Below, one piece after another: positions 35,465 through 47,955 of a stretch of 64,000 nucleotides of DNA (its first letter is position 1; the number at the start of each line of letters is the position of its first letter). The DNA lies in contig JALIRH010000148.1 of the NCBI GenBank assembly GCA_023055505.1, positions 434,001-498,000 on the forward strand, read 5' to 3'. The notes beneath the pieces are model-generated. The model was given only the letters and a program-made list of their open reading frames with translations. It was not told the DNA's origin and did no database searches. Made by a program: the position numbers and the translations under genes. The stretch is from Callipepla californica brunnescens (Eukaryota > Chordata > Aves > Galliformes > Odontophoridae).

Positions 35465-36430
35465 CGTGAGGTTATAGAGGCATGGAAATATTAAGGAGAA
35501 GACCTCTAAGAGCACCGGGTCCGGCCGTCAGCCCGTCCCCGCCGTGCCTGCTCACCACGTCCCTCGGTGCCGCATCCACACGGATCTTGAGCGTCTCCTG
35601 GGACGGGACCCCGCCTCCTCCACGGACAGCCTCTGCCACAGCCTTACCACTCTTTCGGAGGAGAAATGATTCCTAAGATCCAACCTGAACTTCCCCTGGT
35701 GCAACCTGACGCCATACCCTCTTGTCCCGTGACTGCTACCTGGAAGAGGAGGTCAACCCCCACCTCACCTCAACCTCCTTTCAGGAGTTGTACAGAGCGT
35801 TAAGGTCTCCCCTGAGCCTCCTCCAGACTAAGCAGTCCCTGTTCTCTCAACCACTCCTCTTAAGACTTGTTCTCCTAGACTCTTCACAGCTTTGTTGCAC
35901 TTCTCTGGGCACACTCCAGGACCTTTGTGTCTTCTTCAATGACTCCACACAGCTCCACCCGAAATCCAAATCCTGTGGTGGGTGTACTCCTGAACACTCC
36001 CTGAACTCCGGCAGCTCAGGGCTGTGCCCACTGCCCTGGGCAGTTCCATGCCCGCCACTCTCCTGTGCAGACCCTTTCCCTGCTGTTCCCTCGGGCCTTG
36101 TCGCTGTCACACAGAGCAGAGCTCAGTGCTGCCCTCCGCGCCCAGTGAGAGCTGCAGCCGCCGTCAGGGCTCCCCTCAGCTCCTCTGCTCTGTGCTGAAC
36201 ACACAAAAAGTCCACAGCTTCTCCTTCACTATCTTTGTATCCACCTTTTGCTGTAACAGTTTTATGTTCTTCCGTTATGGTACCCAGACTGCACCCGGTG
36301 CTCAAGTTGAGACCGCACAGCACAGAGCAGTGTGAGACAATCCCTTTCTTTTCCAGGCTGGCAGTGCTGGGCCTGATGCACTGTAGGGTATAGCTGGCCC
36401 TTGTGGCCATCACCACTATTGCCAGCAGCA
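35465..36430 (-). mobile_element. CR1 LINE 3' fragment
   Basis: Plus strand starts GAGGCATGGAAATATTAAGG (reverse of the CR1 tail), then GATCCAACCTGAACTTCCCC, CTCCTCTTAAGACTTGTTCT and GGCAGTGCTGGGCCTGATGC. It begins right at the edge of the SHB CpG island and is itself GC-richer than the other copies. Confidence 0.88.
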
Positions 36431-39400
36431 GCAGCAGTGACTCTCTGGGGGTCCTTACCACCCCCCGCCCCACCACCATGAGACAGGAGGCACAGACCTC
36501 TTCCTCTCACAGATGGGTTGAAGCGCTGGAGCCTCTGTCTGGAGAAGACAGGGCTGTGTTCTCCTGCCACTTTCCTCAGTTTGAGCCCTGACCTCACAAC
36601 CCCACTCCCTCTGTGTGCTGTTCCTTTCCATGACCTCAGCCCCAGGGAAGGGCGCCAGGCCCTGCTGCTGGCTAGGGATGGTACTGCTAAGCAAAGAGGA
36701 TATCATACCTTTTCCCAAGTGTCTTTCTATTTAAGCTGGAAATGATATCTGCATGAATCACAATGATAAGGGGGTTTATTGCCAGGAGGATTTCTCATGT
36801 GGGCCACTGTTGTTGTTGCTTACTGTATCTTTCTCTGACCAGGCAATTAGCAGGTCCTCACAGGTTTTCTTCCGAATTGCTGTGTTAGCCCCATCTGCAT
36901 TTTTAGTACCTGTAATAATGATTTGTTCTGGTACTGAAGAAAGCTGGAGGTACTGAATGGATGTTCAAGTAAAGCTATGGCCATCATTACGCTGATCCCC
37001 CTAGCCCATCTATTGCCTCTGCAGCAATAAAGAAGTTAAGATCAAAGAACTCTCTAGGTGGGACCTAGTCTGGCAGTGCTGCAATTGTGGGAACTAATCT
37101 GGGACAGGGGGCTATAATTGTTCATCTGTTCAGTCTGCACTGCACAGGTAGGATTCAGCTTACAAAATGGTCAAGTCCCCACTAATTACATCTTTGTGAG
37201 GCTCCATCAGCCAGGATTCAGACTACTAACATAAGCACTAAGAAATTGGCTCTTTTCCTCCTGGGATCACCATTATCATCTCTTCAACTCAAATCAAGTT
37301 TATGACAGGGTTTTCAGACCTATACTTTCATGTGAGGAACCATCTGTTGGTTTACTGAGCCCATGAATGCAGGGTCTGCAGCTCAGGATTTCTTTTCTTT
37401 TGACAGAGGACAAAGCTCTGAGGAAGACCTTCCCAGTCTGATGGGGAACCATGGACAAGTACTTAGCACAGAGGTCTTAACTTGCATTCTGCGTAGAAGG
37501 GTGGCTTGAAACTAGAGCCCCTTCCAAAGTTGGGAAAGGCAATGCTATGCAGGGAGAAGATGTCATGTTCTACACTATTGCTGTTAATCACTTTGGCCCT
37601 CTTTTTATCTTGTACTTAATATCCATAAAGAGGGAGAAGAGAGGAAACTCTATCTGCATGGGATTACAAGTCAGCTGTGTAGTGCCCTGCTTGCATTTTT
37701 GCATTATTAAAGTCCAACCTCAGAGTCATACCCATAATACATTTGGCACATCCACATCCAGTCGTGATTTCTGAAGGCAGAACAAAGTCAGTTGTGTTCA
37801 CAACTACCTTAGAGATGGATTGGATTTTCACATGAATTTTCCCTCTGGTTTTGTGGGCCATTTTGACCTTATTCTTGACACATTCACATAGTATGAGAAG
37901 CCTCATTCTCTTTTGAATGCCAGTGAATTTCTTGGGTTTGATCACCTAGATTGAACGTTGTATAGCGACTTCCTGAGAGCAGAGCTCCTCCATTGCCAAC
38001 ACAGGGTTAAAATGACCATAGTTTTTCATAGAGCAACCTTCCTGAGTGTACTGAACCCTGAAAGGTGTCCAGCTTCTTACCTAGTTACAGCCAGGGAACT
38101 TTAGAGGGCTGCATATCTCCCAGAACTGCTATTTCTAGGAATGGCCCTTATGCAAGTGTGAGTTTGTGTCCAGAAGGGAGACGAGCTTCGATTTCTTTGA
38201 AACTCCAAGGACCTCATTGTTTAGAAAACTAGATTCCTAATTACTCCGTAATTTCTGTTCTGCCAGTCTTTCCACCAAGAATTTGGCTCCAGAAGGGGGG
38301 ATGGGAAAGGCAGGAAAGCCCTGAGAGTACCCCAAGCTCAGTCCCACAGCCATCTCTTATGGATGTATGAAGAACAGCATTTTAAACTTAAACTTTGCAG
38401 ACAGATATGTGAGCAAAATGCTACCAATGCAGGGCAGCTTACCTAATACTCCAGCGGTTCACTTAATTTACCTACCTTCAAATCTCATCAATATGTGAAT
38501 ATCAGAAAGTCAGGGAGACTGGGTAAGCCCCGAAAAACCCCAAACTGGGTGTTAACTGGCATAAATGAAAATAGAACTATCTGCAAGATAGTATAGCAGA
38601 AAAATGAGATTACTTTTCTATCACTTGTTGAACATACCAGCCTCCAGCTGGCACCATCCTGAGCCTGTAAAGGACCACAGCACCCTTGTCTGCTTTCCAG
38701 GCCCATGCTCATGCAGTTGCTCCTGCAGCACTCCTAATTACTGCTCTGTGTCATGTGGATCTGTGGTGGAACCAGGCTTCATCATTTCAGAGCTTGGAAA
38801 GGAGTTGTGAATTCTGGCTGGTTAGTTTCTGGCATTTTTGTTTTTTGCTTTGTTTTTTATGCCAGATGTGGGAAAGAAGTGTCAGTAGTTCTGATCCTGT
38901 TTAGCTCTTCATCTCTTGAAGTCGAAACACTAGGAGAGGTTTGTAATTTGTTCCTACTTAGCGAATGAGTAATACTGAGATTCTTATTGCCAACAAGACC
39001 AAAAGAAGAGCTGGCATTTGATACATATATATTATTACATGCAAGCGTATATTATTTTGCATTTGTGCTGAGTGTGCACACTGCTAATTATGTTTATTTA
39101 GTTAAATTGTGAAGTTAAGGAGCAACATCTTGGGAATTTACAAGACATTTATTTCCCCTCATGTGTCTGGTTTCCATATGTAATAAGTCTTGCTGTATAT
39201 TTTAATTGCATTTCAAATTAAGATAAAGAGGAAAACAAGTGCCATACATAGCAAATAACTTTCTGGATTAATAAACATACAAACAGTCTTGCCATGTATA
39301 ATTTCACAGTTCTCTAGGAAAACAAGTCCAACGTTTTTCTGTATTGATTAGCTCTTCAAACAAATTCTCACAGAAGGGATGGAAAGTAGAAATCACTCAA

Positions 39401-40059
39401 TTTTTTTTTGCGGCTTTGGGCTAGGCAAAAATCACAAGCATTCAACACAATAAGAGATGCCATTGTAAAACAGAAAATGTTCCCTTTATTGATATGCTTC
39501 TTTCTTGGTGACTAATGTTGGATACTTCAGAAAGGGTGTGTAGTACCCATAATGCTTTCAGATTTCTCTTAGTTGTGCATATGACGTCACAGTTATGTAA
39601 TGATTCCAGATTAGTTTGTGACCCACGGCCTATCAAAATTCTAACTATTTTCCTTCCTGTGTATGTATGTATCTAAGTGTGAAAATCTGATTTTTCTGCT
39701 TTCCGAAGTGACCACCTACAGCAAGTAGTCCACTACTTGTAGTAGGTGGGAGTGCTCATGCTGGAATGGAGATTTATGCTGGCCTTTCTTTCGCTGGGAG
39801 TTTGGACCTGAGTTCAGGAGACTCTGTCCAACCAAAATTATTCTGTGCATCCATGAATCTGCTCTCCTTTCTACATACTCTCCAGCTCCTGTGCTCCTGT
39901 GCTGCATAAGACAGAACATGCTCTGACCTGAAAGCCTCTGCTGGCACAACAGGAGGATTTTCCTGATGGATATGTTTGATGGCTGTTCTGCTGAGATTGT
40001 TATTCATTCTGAACTCAAAGCTGTTGTACCACTCCACAGTCTTCCCATTGTTTGCTGCT
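36431..40059. other. No gene recognised
   Basis: Upstream of SHB on the minus strand. Short open frames only; no family, no RNA gene, no clear repeat. Confidence 0.5.
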
Positions 40060-40580
40060 TTGCAGTTGTCTATATGTGTCAGTGCTTCTCACCAAACTCG
40101 TTTTCTTAGAACCTCTTGAGAGATCCTCCAGTTCTTCACTATCTGTAAGAAACCTACGTAAATTTAAGTCATCAGTATTTTTTACCAGCTCAGTATTCAG
40201 ACTCCATTCCCAGTTATTATTAGCAAACATCAGCAATCTTAACATGGACCCCACAGCCATTCTCTTGCTAACCTTCTTCAGAAGCAGTCATTGGCCGTTT
40301 GTGCCTTCATTTCCAATCTCTTTACCAGTTTTTAATCTCTCACAGGATTTTACTGTTAGTCTTTCATTTCTTCAATTCTCTGATAAGACTCTTGTGAGAA
40401 ACAGTATCAGGAGCCTTTTGAAAGCCTAACTATATCCTATAGTCAGGTCATGCTCTATCTATCACATTTTCATTGAATTCTAACAGTAGGGAGGCATGGC
40501 TTCACTTTCCTAATCTTCTTTTTAAATTGATCCAGGGGCTCTCTGTATGTTCATATTGAAGTGATGCATTTCAGGTTTTG
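40060..40580 (-). mobile_element. Possible ancient CR1/L3-type LINE remnant
   Basis: The plus strand around 40370-40530 resembles the reverse complement of an old LINE reverse-transcriptase region: GTATCAGGAGCCTTTTGAAA then GCCTAACTATATCC, and later AGGCATGGCTTCACTTTCCT. Heavily decayed; alignment to a repeat library would be needed to assign the family. Confidence 0.35.
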
Positions 40581-41849
40581 AAGATACTTCGCTGTTTCTA
40601 ATTATATTGTTTTCAAACCAGAACTCTCAGCAGTCCAGTGAATTACAAAAGCCAATGCATCATCTCTACTGGAGCACTTTTGTGCTTACAATGCAAATAG
40701 GACCTCGTTTTGCCTTGGTATACTGGCTTTCCCATGCAGCACTCATCTAAAAAAGGCTTCTGCTCATACCACAATAGGAATGACAAGGTTCAGACTTTCC
40801 TGTATCTGAAGGGTACAGTGTACCCTTCCAATGACAGAAAGAAATGAGAACTAAATAATGGTAGCTCAAAATTGCCAAATACTATTTTTCCAGGCTTTAG
40901 TTCTAAGATAAAACAGCTATGATACATTTTGATTATTTCCTCTGTATGCCTTTCATAATACATATCAGTCTAGGCTAAGGCAAGCAAAGAATAGTCTCTG
41001 TTCTTCCACACTGTTCTGTCTTGAGCTTCGCCCTCTCCCTTACAACTCTTGGGGAAGAAAAAAAAAAAAAAAAGAGGAAAGAAGAAAAAAGAGAAAAAAG
41101 GAGGCAGAGGAAACAAGATTTGTTGACATCTTCCATTCTAAACAAGGGTATATGGTTTCTGCACAGATTGAACACTGACAGTGACACTCCATGACATCAG
41201 CCGAGTCTCTAAACCACTACAGATGTGTTTACTACTAAATTCTTACAACATTAGTTCTGACAACATCTAGTACAGTATTGCACAGGCAGAGTAATCACTA
41301 ACACCAAAATACAGATTTTTGTTGTGGCATATGAATTGTTTGCACTGAAACGTTCTTCTGATAGATATAGATATTCCTGTCTGTACTTTGTACTCAGTAT
41401 TTTTTTAGTTAACTCTCATTTTCACTAGAAAATGTATATAGTAATATTAGGTATGTTAATTTTCTCATTCATCTGCATGGTTTAGCAAATGAATTGTAGT
41501 CATCAGCCTCCAGTGTTTTTGGAGGGAAGGACAGTAGGAGCTATTCCCTCACAACATAAAAGGGGCAGTGGAGCCATGGCAATCTGGTGCAATGATACAA
41601 ATGAGAAGCCATGGGGAGAACAAAGGAAGAGAAAGAATTCAGAGGTCAAAATGTGCTCCTAAGATTAAAGAAAAGGATAGAAATTTAGACTACTACGTGA
41701 TCAAGACACTTTGCAATACCACCATAGGAGGAAGGAAAACGTGACAGTAAACCTGAAGAAACAGGACAAAACATGTTACAGCAATGAATTCACTAGGTTA
41801 ATCAGTGTTCTTCCAACAAAAGGCCACTGCACAAGGGCAGACTGCCCAG
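40581..41849. other. No gene recognised
   Basis: AT-rich; an A/G-rich run lies near 41057-41105. Nothing else recognised. Confidence 0.5.
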
Positions 41850-43783
41850 CTGGTGGAACAGAAGAGGCTCATAGAATGTGTCAAGAATAACTTCTGAATC
41901 AGGTAATAGACAGGCCCTCCAGGGGATATACAGTACTGGACCTGTTTCTCACCAGCGCAAGTGTACTGAATGATGTCAGCCTCACCTCTGTGCTGGGGAA
42001 GATCATGGAGCAGACCCTTCTGGAAGCTACACTAAGGCACATGAAAGAGAGGGACATGACATAGGATAACCAGCATGACTTCACCAAGGGCAGGTCCTGT
42101 CTGACCAACCTCGTTGCTTTTTGTGGTGGTGTATATGCATCAGTGGACAAGGGAAGAGCCACTGATACATCTGTCTGGACTTCAGTAATGCCTTTGACAT
42201 GGTCCCCCATAAGATCTTCTCTCCAAACTGGAAAGACTTGGATTGGACAGGAGGGATGGGGAGCTGATTACGAGGTATTACCCAGAGGATGATTCATAGA
42301 TTCATAAGCTTGGAAAGGACCTACAAGATCATCTAGTCCAACCATCCTCCCACCACCATCCCTACCCACCAAGCTACTAAATCAAATCCCTCAGCACCTC
42401 ATCCAAACGCTTCTTGAACAGCGCTAGGGACGGTGCCTCAACCACCTCCCTAGGCAGGCCATTCCAGTGCCTGACCACTCTTTCAGAGAAAAATTTGTTC
42501 CTCAAATCTAATCTAAATCTTCCCCAGTGCAACTTGTGGCCATTCCCTCTTGTCCTGTCATTAGTCACCTGGGAGAAGAGGCCGACCCCCTCCTCACCAC
42601 AGCCTCCCTTCAGGAAGTGGCAGAGTGCGATGAGGTCTCCTCTGAGCCTCCTTTTCTCCAGGCTAAACAATCCCAGCTCCCTCAGCCGCTCCTCCTAAGA
42701 CTTGTGCTCCAGACCCCTCACCATTTCTGTTGCCCTTCTCTGAACACGCTCCAGGGCCTCGATGTCTCTCTTGTAGTGAGGGGCCCAAAACTGAACACAG
42801 TACTCGAGGTGCGGCCGCACCAGAGCTGAGTACAGGGGGAATGGTCAGCACAGATGGTCAGCACTGGGACCGGCAGTCTTTAACTCTTCATCATTGACAC
42901 TGACAGAGGACAGAATGCACCCTCAGCAAGTTTACAGATGATGTCAAGATATGTGGTATAGCTGACACACCCAGGAGATAGAATGCCAATCAGAGAGACT
43001 TAGAGAGGCTCAAGCAGAGGGTTGAGGTAAACCTCCTGAGGTTCAAGAAATCCAAGTGCAAGGTCTACACCTGTATCACAGCAACTCCCACTATCAGTAT
43101 AAGATGGTGGTTATGAAAATAGAGCACAGCCCTACTAAAAAGGACCTAACAGTACTGGTGGATGGAAGCTGGACATAAGCCAGAACCCAGAATTCCAGCC
43201 ATACCCTGGGCTGCATCGAAAGAAGTGTGGCCAGCAGAGCAAGGGAAGTCATCCTGCCCCTCTCCTCTGCACTGGTGAGAACTCACCTGGAGAACTTCAT
43301 CTAGATATGGAGTCCTCAGTACAGGAGACGTGAACCTGTTGGAGCACATCCAGAGGAAGGTCACAAAAATGATCCCAGGGATGGAACACCTCCACTGTGA
43401 GGACAGGCTGAGAGACCTGGGGCTGCTGAAGCTGGAGAAGAGAAGGCTCCAGGGGGACCTGATAATATCTAAAGGAAAGCTATCAAAAGAAAGGGGGCAG
43501 ACTCTATAGCAGGGTCTGTTGTAATAGAACAAGGGGAAATGCTTTCAAACAAAAGAAGGGAAGATTTAAAGTGGATATAAGGAAGACATTTTTTACAATA
43601 GGTGTGATGAGGCACTGGGACAGGTTGTCCAGAGAGGTGGTGGATACCCCATCCCTGGACATATTCAGGCTGGATGGGCTCTGAGAAACCTGAGCTAGCT
43701 GTAGATTTTCCTATTCATTGCAGGGAAGGTGAATTAGGTAACCTGTGAAGGTTCTTCCCAACTCAAATGATTCTATGATTCTA
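41850..43783 (+). mobile_element. CR1 LINE, long fragment interrupted by a second CR1
   Basis: The plus-strand CR1 runs 41850-42290 (AGGGCAGGTCCTGTCTGACC and CTGGACTTCAGTAATGCCTT, RT region). It is interrupted at 42291-42843, then resumes with TTTACAGATGATGTCAAGAT and runs to the 3' terminus ATGATTCTATGATTCTA at 43783. The frame is broken in several places. Confidence 0.88.
42291..42843 (-). mobile_element. CR1 LINE inserted into the CR1 at 41850-43783
   Basis: The plus strand starts GATTCATAGATTCATAAGCT (reverse of a CR1 3' end), then CATCTAGTCCAACCATCCTC, CACCTGGGAGAAGAGGCCGA and CTTCTCTGAACACGCTCCAG. A direct ATGGTCAGCAC pair lies just to its right (42841-42862). The insert is better preserved than its host, so it is younger. 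Confidence 0.88.
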
Positions 43784-46700
43784 AAACCATATTATATGGA
43801 CATGTTTTTACATGCTTTAGGAAATAAAGACTATTAAACCAGCATCAGACCATTCAGCTTAAAGAAGCACCAATCTTAATGAACTCAAATTTGGGATGCA
43901 ATCAACTCAGTGAGATTTTCTTGTGGTCTAAAACAACACCAACCGGTTATTAACCGCAGCATTTACCTCAAAAGACCAGTTATGGAATTCAAGAACATGG
44001 GACTCTGGCATTCACTGCCAGGAATTTCTGGTTCTTCAGGAAGAGCACTGAATAAAACCCAGAGTCTTTTGTTTACAGTTAACAGTGTCTGCCCTAGCCA
44101 AGCAGCAAGGGAAGGAACTAGAGAAAGCAAAAGTGTATAGGAACTATTGCTTCAGATGTTACAGAGCATTGTGTTGCTCACCTTTGCAGGGAGAGAACCT
44201 ATCTTCCCCAGTCACTGGTGTGCAAGTTTTACTATCAAATGGTTAATAAGGTTAAATAAGGCAAGTCCATTTGCTTCCAGCCAAATGTGAAGTAGACTCA
44301 CTGAAGGATCTCTATAGTTGAAAAGAGAACCTTAAGATATCAGAAGGAGTGGGAACTAATAAATTGTCACCACTTATGAGTAGCTGAGAGTAATTTCAGA
44401 CCTTTAACTGCACTAAAACTGGAAGACTGATATACAAAGCCTCCTGTTCTCACTTAGTGCTACACTGGATTAGCAAGGGATCTGAATTTTGACTTTTCTG
44501 TCATTGTCTGAAGACAGTGGGATTGAATGCTAATCTGAGGCTTAGAATTAATCACATTATATGAACTTGCATATATGGTGACAACAATGGCCAAGAGAGG
44601 TTTTATTTTTGCCACATGTAGAGCAAATACAAAACAAAATGTAACACACATTCTCTGTGCTATATCCTCACCAAAGTTTTCCTTCAGCAGAATGGTGGCC
44701 AACCCAGGAGCAGAAATACAATATGAGCTAGATGTTTTACACTGAGAAAGTGGGGCAGCAGGCGCAGTGCATGGTTCTTTCGGTATATCAATAATGAAGG
44801 GTAAACAAAAAAATGGAGTAATAAAACAGCAGTTTTAATAAGATGGCATAAAAAGAGAACAATAAATAGTGAGTCAATCTTAAGTCCTTTCAGGTGCTGG
44901 GAGCCTTGCTTTCATGTGGCATTGGACAGATCCCAAATGGATTTTCCCAAGGCATGCTGTGCAAGTTCTGTCCTGGAGATGTTCCTTCCCCCTCCCATAC
45001 CACTGTGTCTTTTATCTTCCATAAAAATACAAAACCACAGATCTTCAGTGTTATCTCTTATAACGTTAACCAGCACGGGACATTTCAGAAGATTCTCTTA
45101 TGAGAATCTACTGTGCTACTCACTCTTAAGTTTAAGGGCCGTTAGAGCAATCATGATGTGATCAAGATCATTAACTCTTAGAATACGTTTTCTGAAAGGC
45201 TCTCTGTACCTTGACACAGGGTGATATCACGTGGAAATGTGCATTAACAGAATAGAGCAAAAAGACAGAGAAATCAAAGATCGACAGATCATGTTTGACT
45301 TGTTTATGACTTTGTAACCATCCTGAAAGACTGCATATTACACATGAAGATAACTAGCACAGTGGAAAATGCATACTTTCTGGAAAGGTGCATTAGATAA
45401 CACACTGACACAAGATCCTATCAAGAGTTCAAAGCCCTGTGGAAGAGGTGGCTCCTTTCAGCAGAAATGGAAACTCTTAATAAAGCACAGGGAAAAATGC
45501 AAAAGGCCAGATACTCTATGGCTGACAGCATTAGGAAAGTTGCTGTCATATAGAAAACAATGCTAGAGAAATAATTCCTCTGTACATCAGGAACAATAAG
45601 AATTGAGTTGCAGAAAACTCACTCCACAGCCAATGCAAAGTGGAAAAATACAGAGCTTTCATTTGTTGATTGACCACAGAAATTGAACAGCAATTTAGAA
45701 GAATCTTACACACTCTGTTGGTACTGGCAGAAGTTTTTAAATTTCAATTAAGTGTGCAGACTGTGTTTGTTTATACTTTTCAGAAGTTTCGCTTCTGCAC
45801 AGCACTCGGATTCTGTCAAGTACCTGTAGTATCTGTGAATTAAGTAAATATTTGAGCATACTGGTGGCTATTTGGGCCCAATGGGGAGACTGGGTAGATG
45901 AGAAAGAATAGAGGAGATCACTGAGGCAAATAAAAGTTGATCCTAATAGTTTGTGAGCAGATCAGTAAAGAGAGTAAAACCAGGCTCAGATTCATGCATA
46001 AGATGACTTAGTTTGAATATGGTTCAACAAAATGTGGAATTCTCTCAGTGATGCTTATTCCTCTTGAAAATCACAAATCTTGAGCCTGTCCTGCCTGTAC
46101 TGATAGAAGATAACGTTTAAGTCACTGGTTATATAAGTCAGTAATCTGACGTAAACTGGGAAAGGGGATTCTCATATTTTATTGTCAGTTATGGCTGGAA
46201 AGATCTGTAGAATCACAAGAAAGACCTGAGTGGATCTGAAACTGTGGAAAAACAGGCATCCATGCAAGATTTTGGTAGGGAAAAGAGAAAAGCAGCAAAT
46301 TAATTCCATCCAAGCACATTTCAGATCATCAGCAACCACTGACTTCCCCGGATAGGATGACACAGTTTCATTAACAACACAGTTTCATTCAGCAACAAGC
46401 TAAATTTCATAATTTGGATTTAGGCAGTTCACTGAAGGTTAGTCAGATGCTCAGTATTCTTTTTGATTATTTTTAAAGTGACATGCAGTGTAGGCAGAGG
46501 AGTACTATTTCACTGTCTCTGTGATGGATATACATCTGTTATCTACCAAAGCTGCCAATCCTGCCTATGCTGGGCATACCATGTCTGCCTTTGCTATATC
46601 TAGCCTTAGGGTATGACAAATCGTGGCCAATCAGGGAAGAAACTATCACATTTCACAGAGGACTAGGATGGAAAAAACAGACTTGGAAGAACCTGGCTAT

Positions 46701-47379
46701 TTTTGAATATTCATGAAGTATCTGGTTGGAAAATTTGCATTTAGATTTAGCAACAAGGTGGAGTTTTCTAATTTGACTTGGGATCATGCCTGCTAAATAA
46801 GTTCGTTTCACTGTGAAGAAAAAGGAACATTTTTCACATAAAAGTAGCTTTTCTCTCACCTGCAAAACATCCTGTTCTGTGGTTGTCCTTTGTGCATCCA
46901 GCTGTCAGTGGTACTGATGCACTGCTGTTCAGGTGTAATTTTAAAAACATTAAAGTGGATTTTCAAAGAATTCTGACAACAAAAAAAGGAATTAGTGAAA
47001 TATTCCCCTACTTCTCCCTGTTTCTATTTTATGGGATAAATTGCTTTGTTAATGGGGAAACACATCTTGTTTAAATGGTTTAGAACGTGTAGAAGTGACA
47101 ATTTGAATTAATCCGAAAAATTAAATAAAAAAAAAATCCTCCATTGCTTTTGACCCTTTTACACATTAGGCTGAGAATATCTGATTACCTTTTCAATATA
47201 GTGATGAAGAAAAAAAAGCACTTTATAGGAGTCTCTACATTCTCCAATAAGAATGTCAGGAAAATTCTCTTCATAAATTATTAATAACCCATTTTTACTG
47301 GGTATTTTTTCCAATATAAGCTTGTCAGCAGGGAGTTAGAACAGAAACATAAAAAGTTCTGAACAAGAAGAAAAGTTTA
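43784..47379. other. No gene recognised
   Basis: AT-rich with scattered short open frames; no exon, RNA or repeat recognised up to the solo LTR. Confidence 0.5.
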
Positions 47380-47955
47380 TGTCAAACGGTTTACCGGGCT
47401 GGATCGGCCCGGTTCCGTGACGATTGGTGCGGGGGACCCACGGACCGACGCCCCAGGAAATGGCAAGGAAAAAGGGAAAAGGGAAAAAGGGAGATGGGCC
47501 CAAAAACAAAACAGCGACAACGATCTGAGGAGGAAAGCTGATTTACTAAATAAGATATCAGAAAGCAAAATAACAGAATATAATACAATATAATTGGAAT
47601 TGAGGCTAATGAATCAAATAAAATGAGCAAGAGAGAGTGTCCGATAAACCGAAGGCCTTACGCTAACGCTGAAGGCGATACGGCAGCGAGCACCCACTGC
47701 TGCGTCGATCCCGAAGGAAAGAGAGCGTCCCGTGACCGCTGAGGGTTTTTATCTGTTCCCTCTGAGCGGAAAACATGTAAAAATACAAAGCATCGCAAAG
47801 TCCTCTGGGGAATGTAGTGCTTCTTCTCTTCTGAGGCAGGTATACCTGGAATTATCAATGATCTATGGAGCTGGAGTATTAGCTCTTTAACTCTTAATGC
47901 AATGCATGATGTTGTGATGTGGAATATTAGTACCAAAAATCATAAAACCATGGCA
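47380..47955 (-). mobile_element. Solo LTR of the ERV-L-like family, at the minisatellite edge
   Basis: A 576-bp LTR bounded TG...CA on the minus strand (TGCCATGG... to ...GTTTGACA). It is colinear with the LTRs at 51871-52437 and 57261-57827 but opposite in direction. No internal retroviral sequence adjoins it. Its left neighbour is ordinary AT-rich DNA (ending AAGTTTA) and its right neighbour is 18-bp minisatellite (GAGTTCTA), and I see no matching target-site duplication. Confidence 0.92.
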
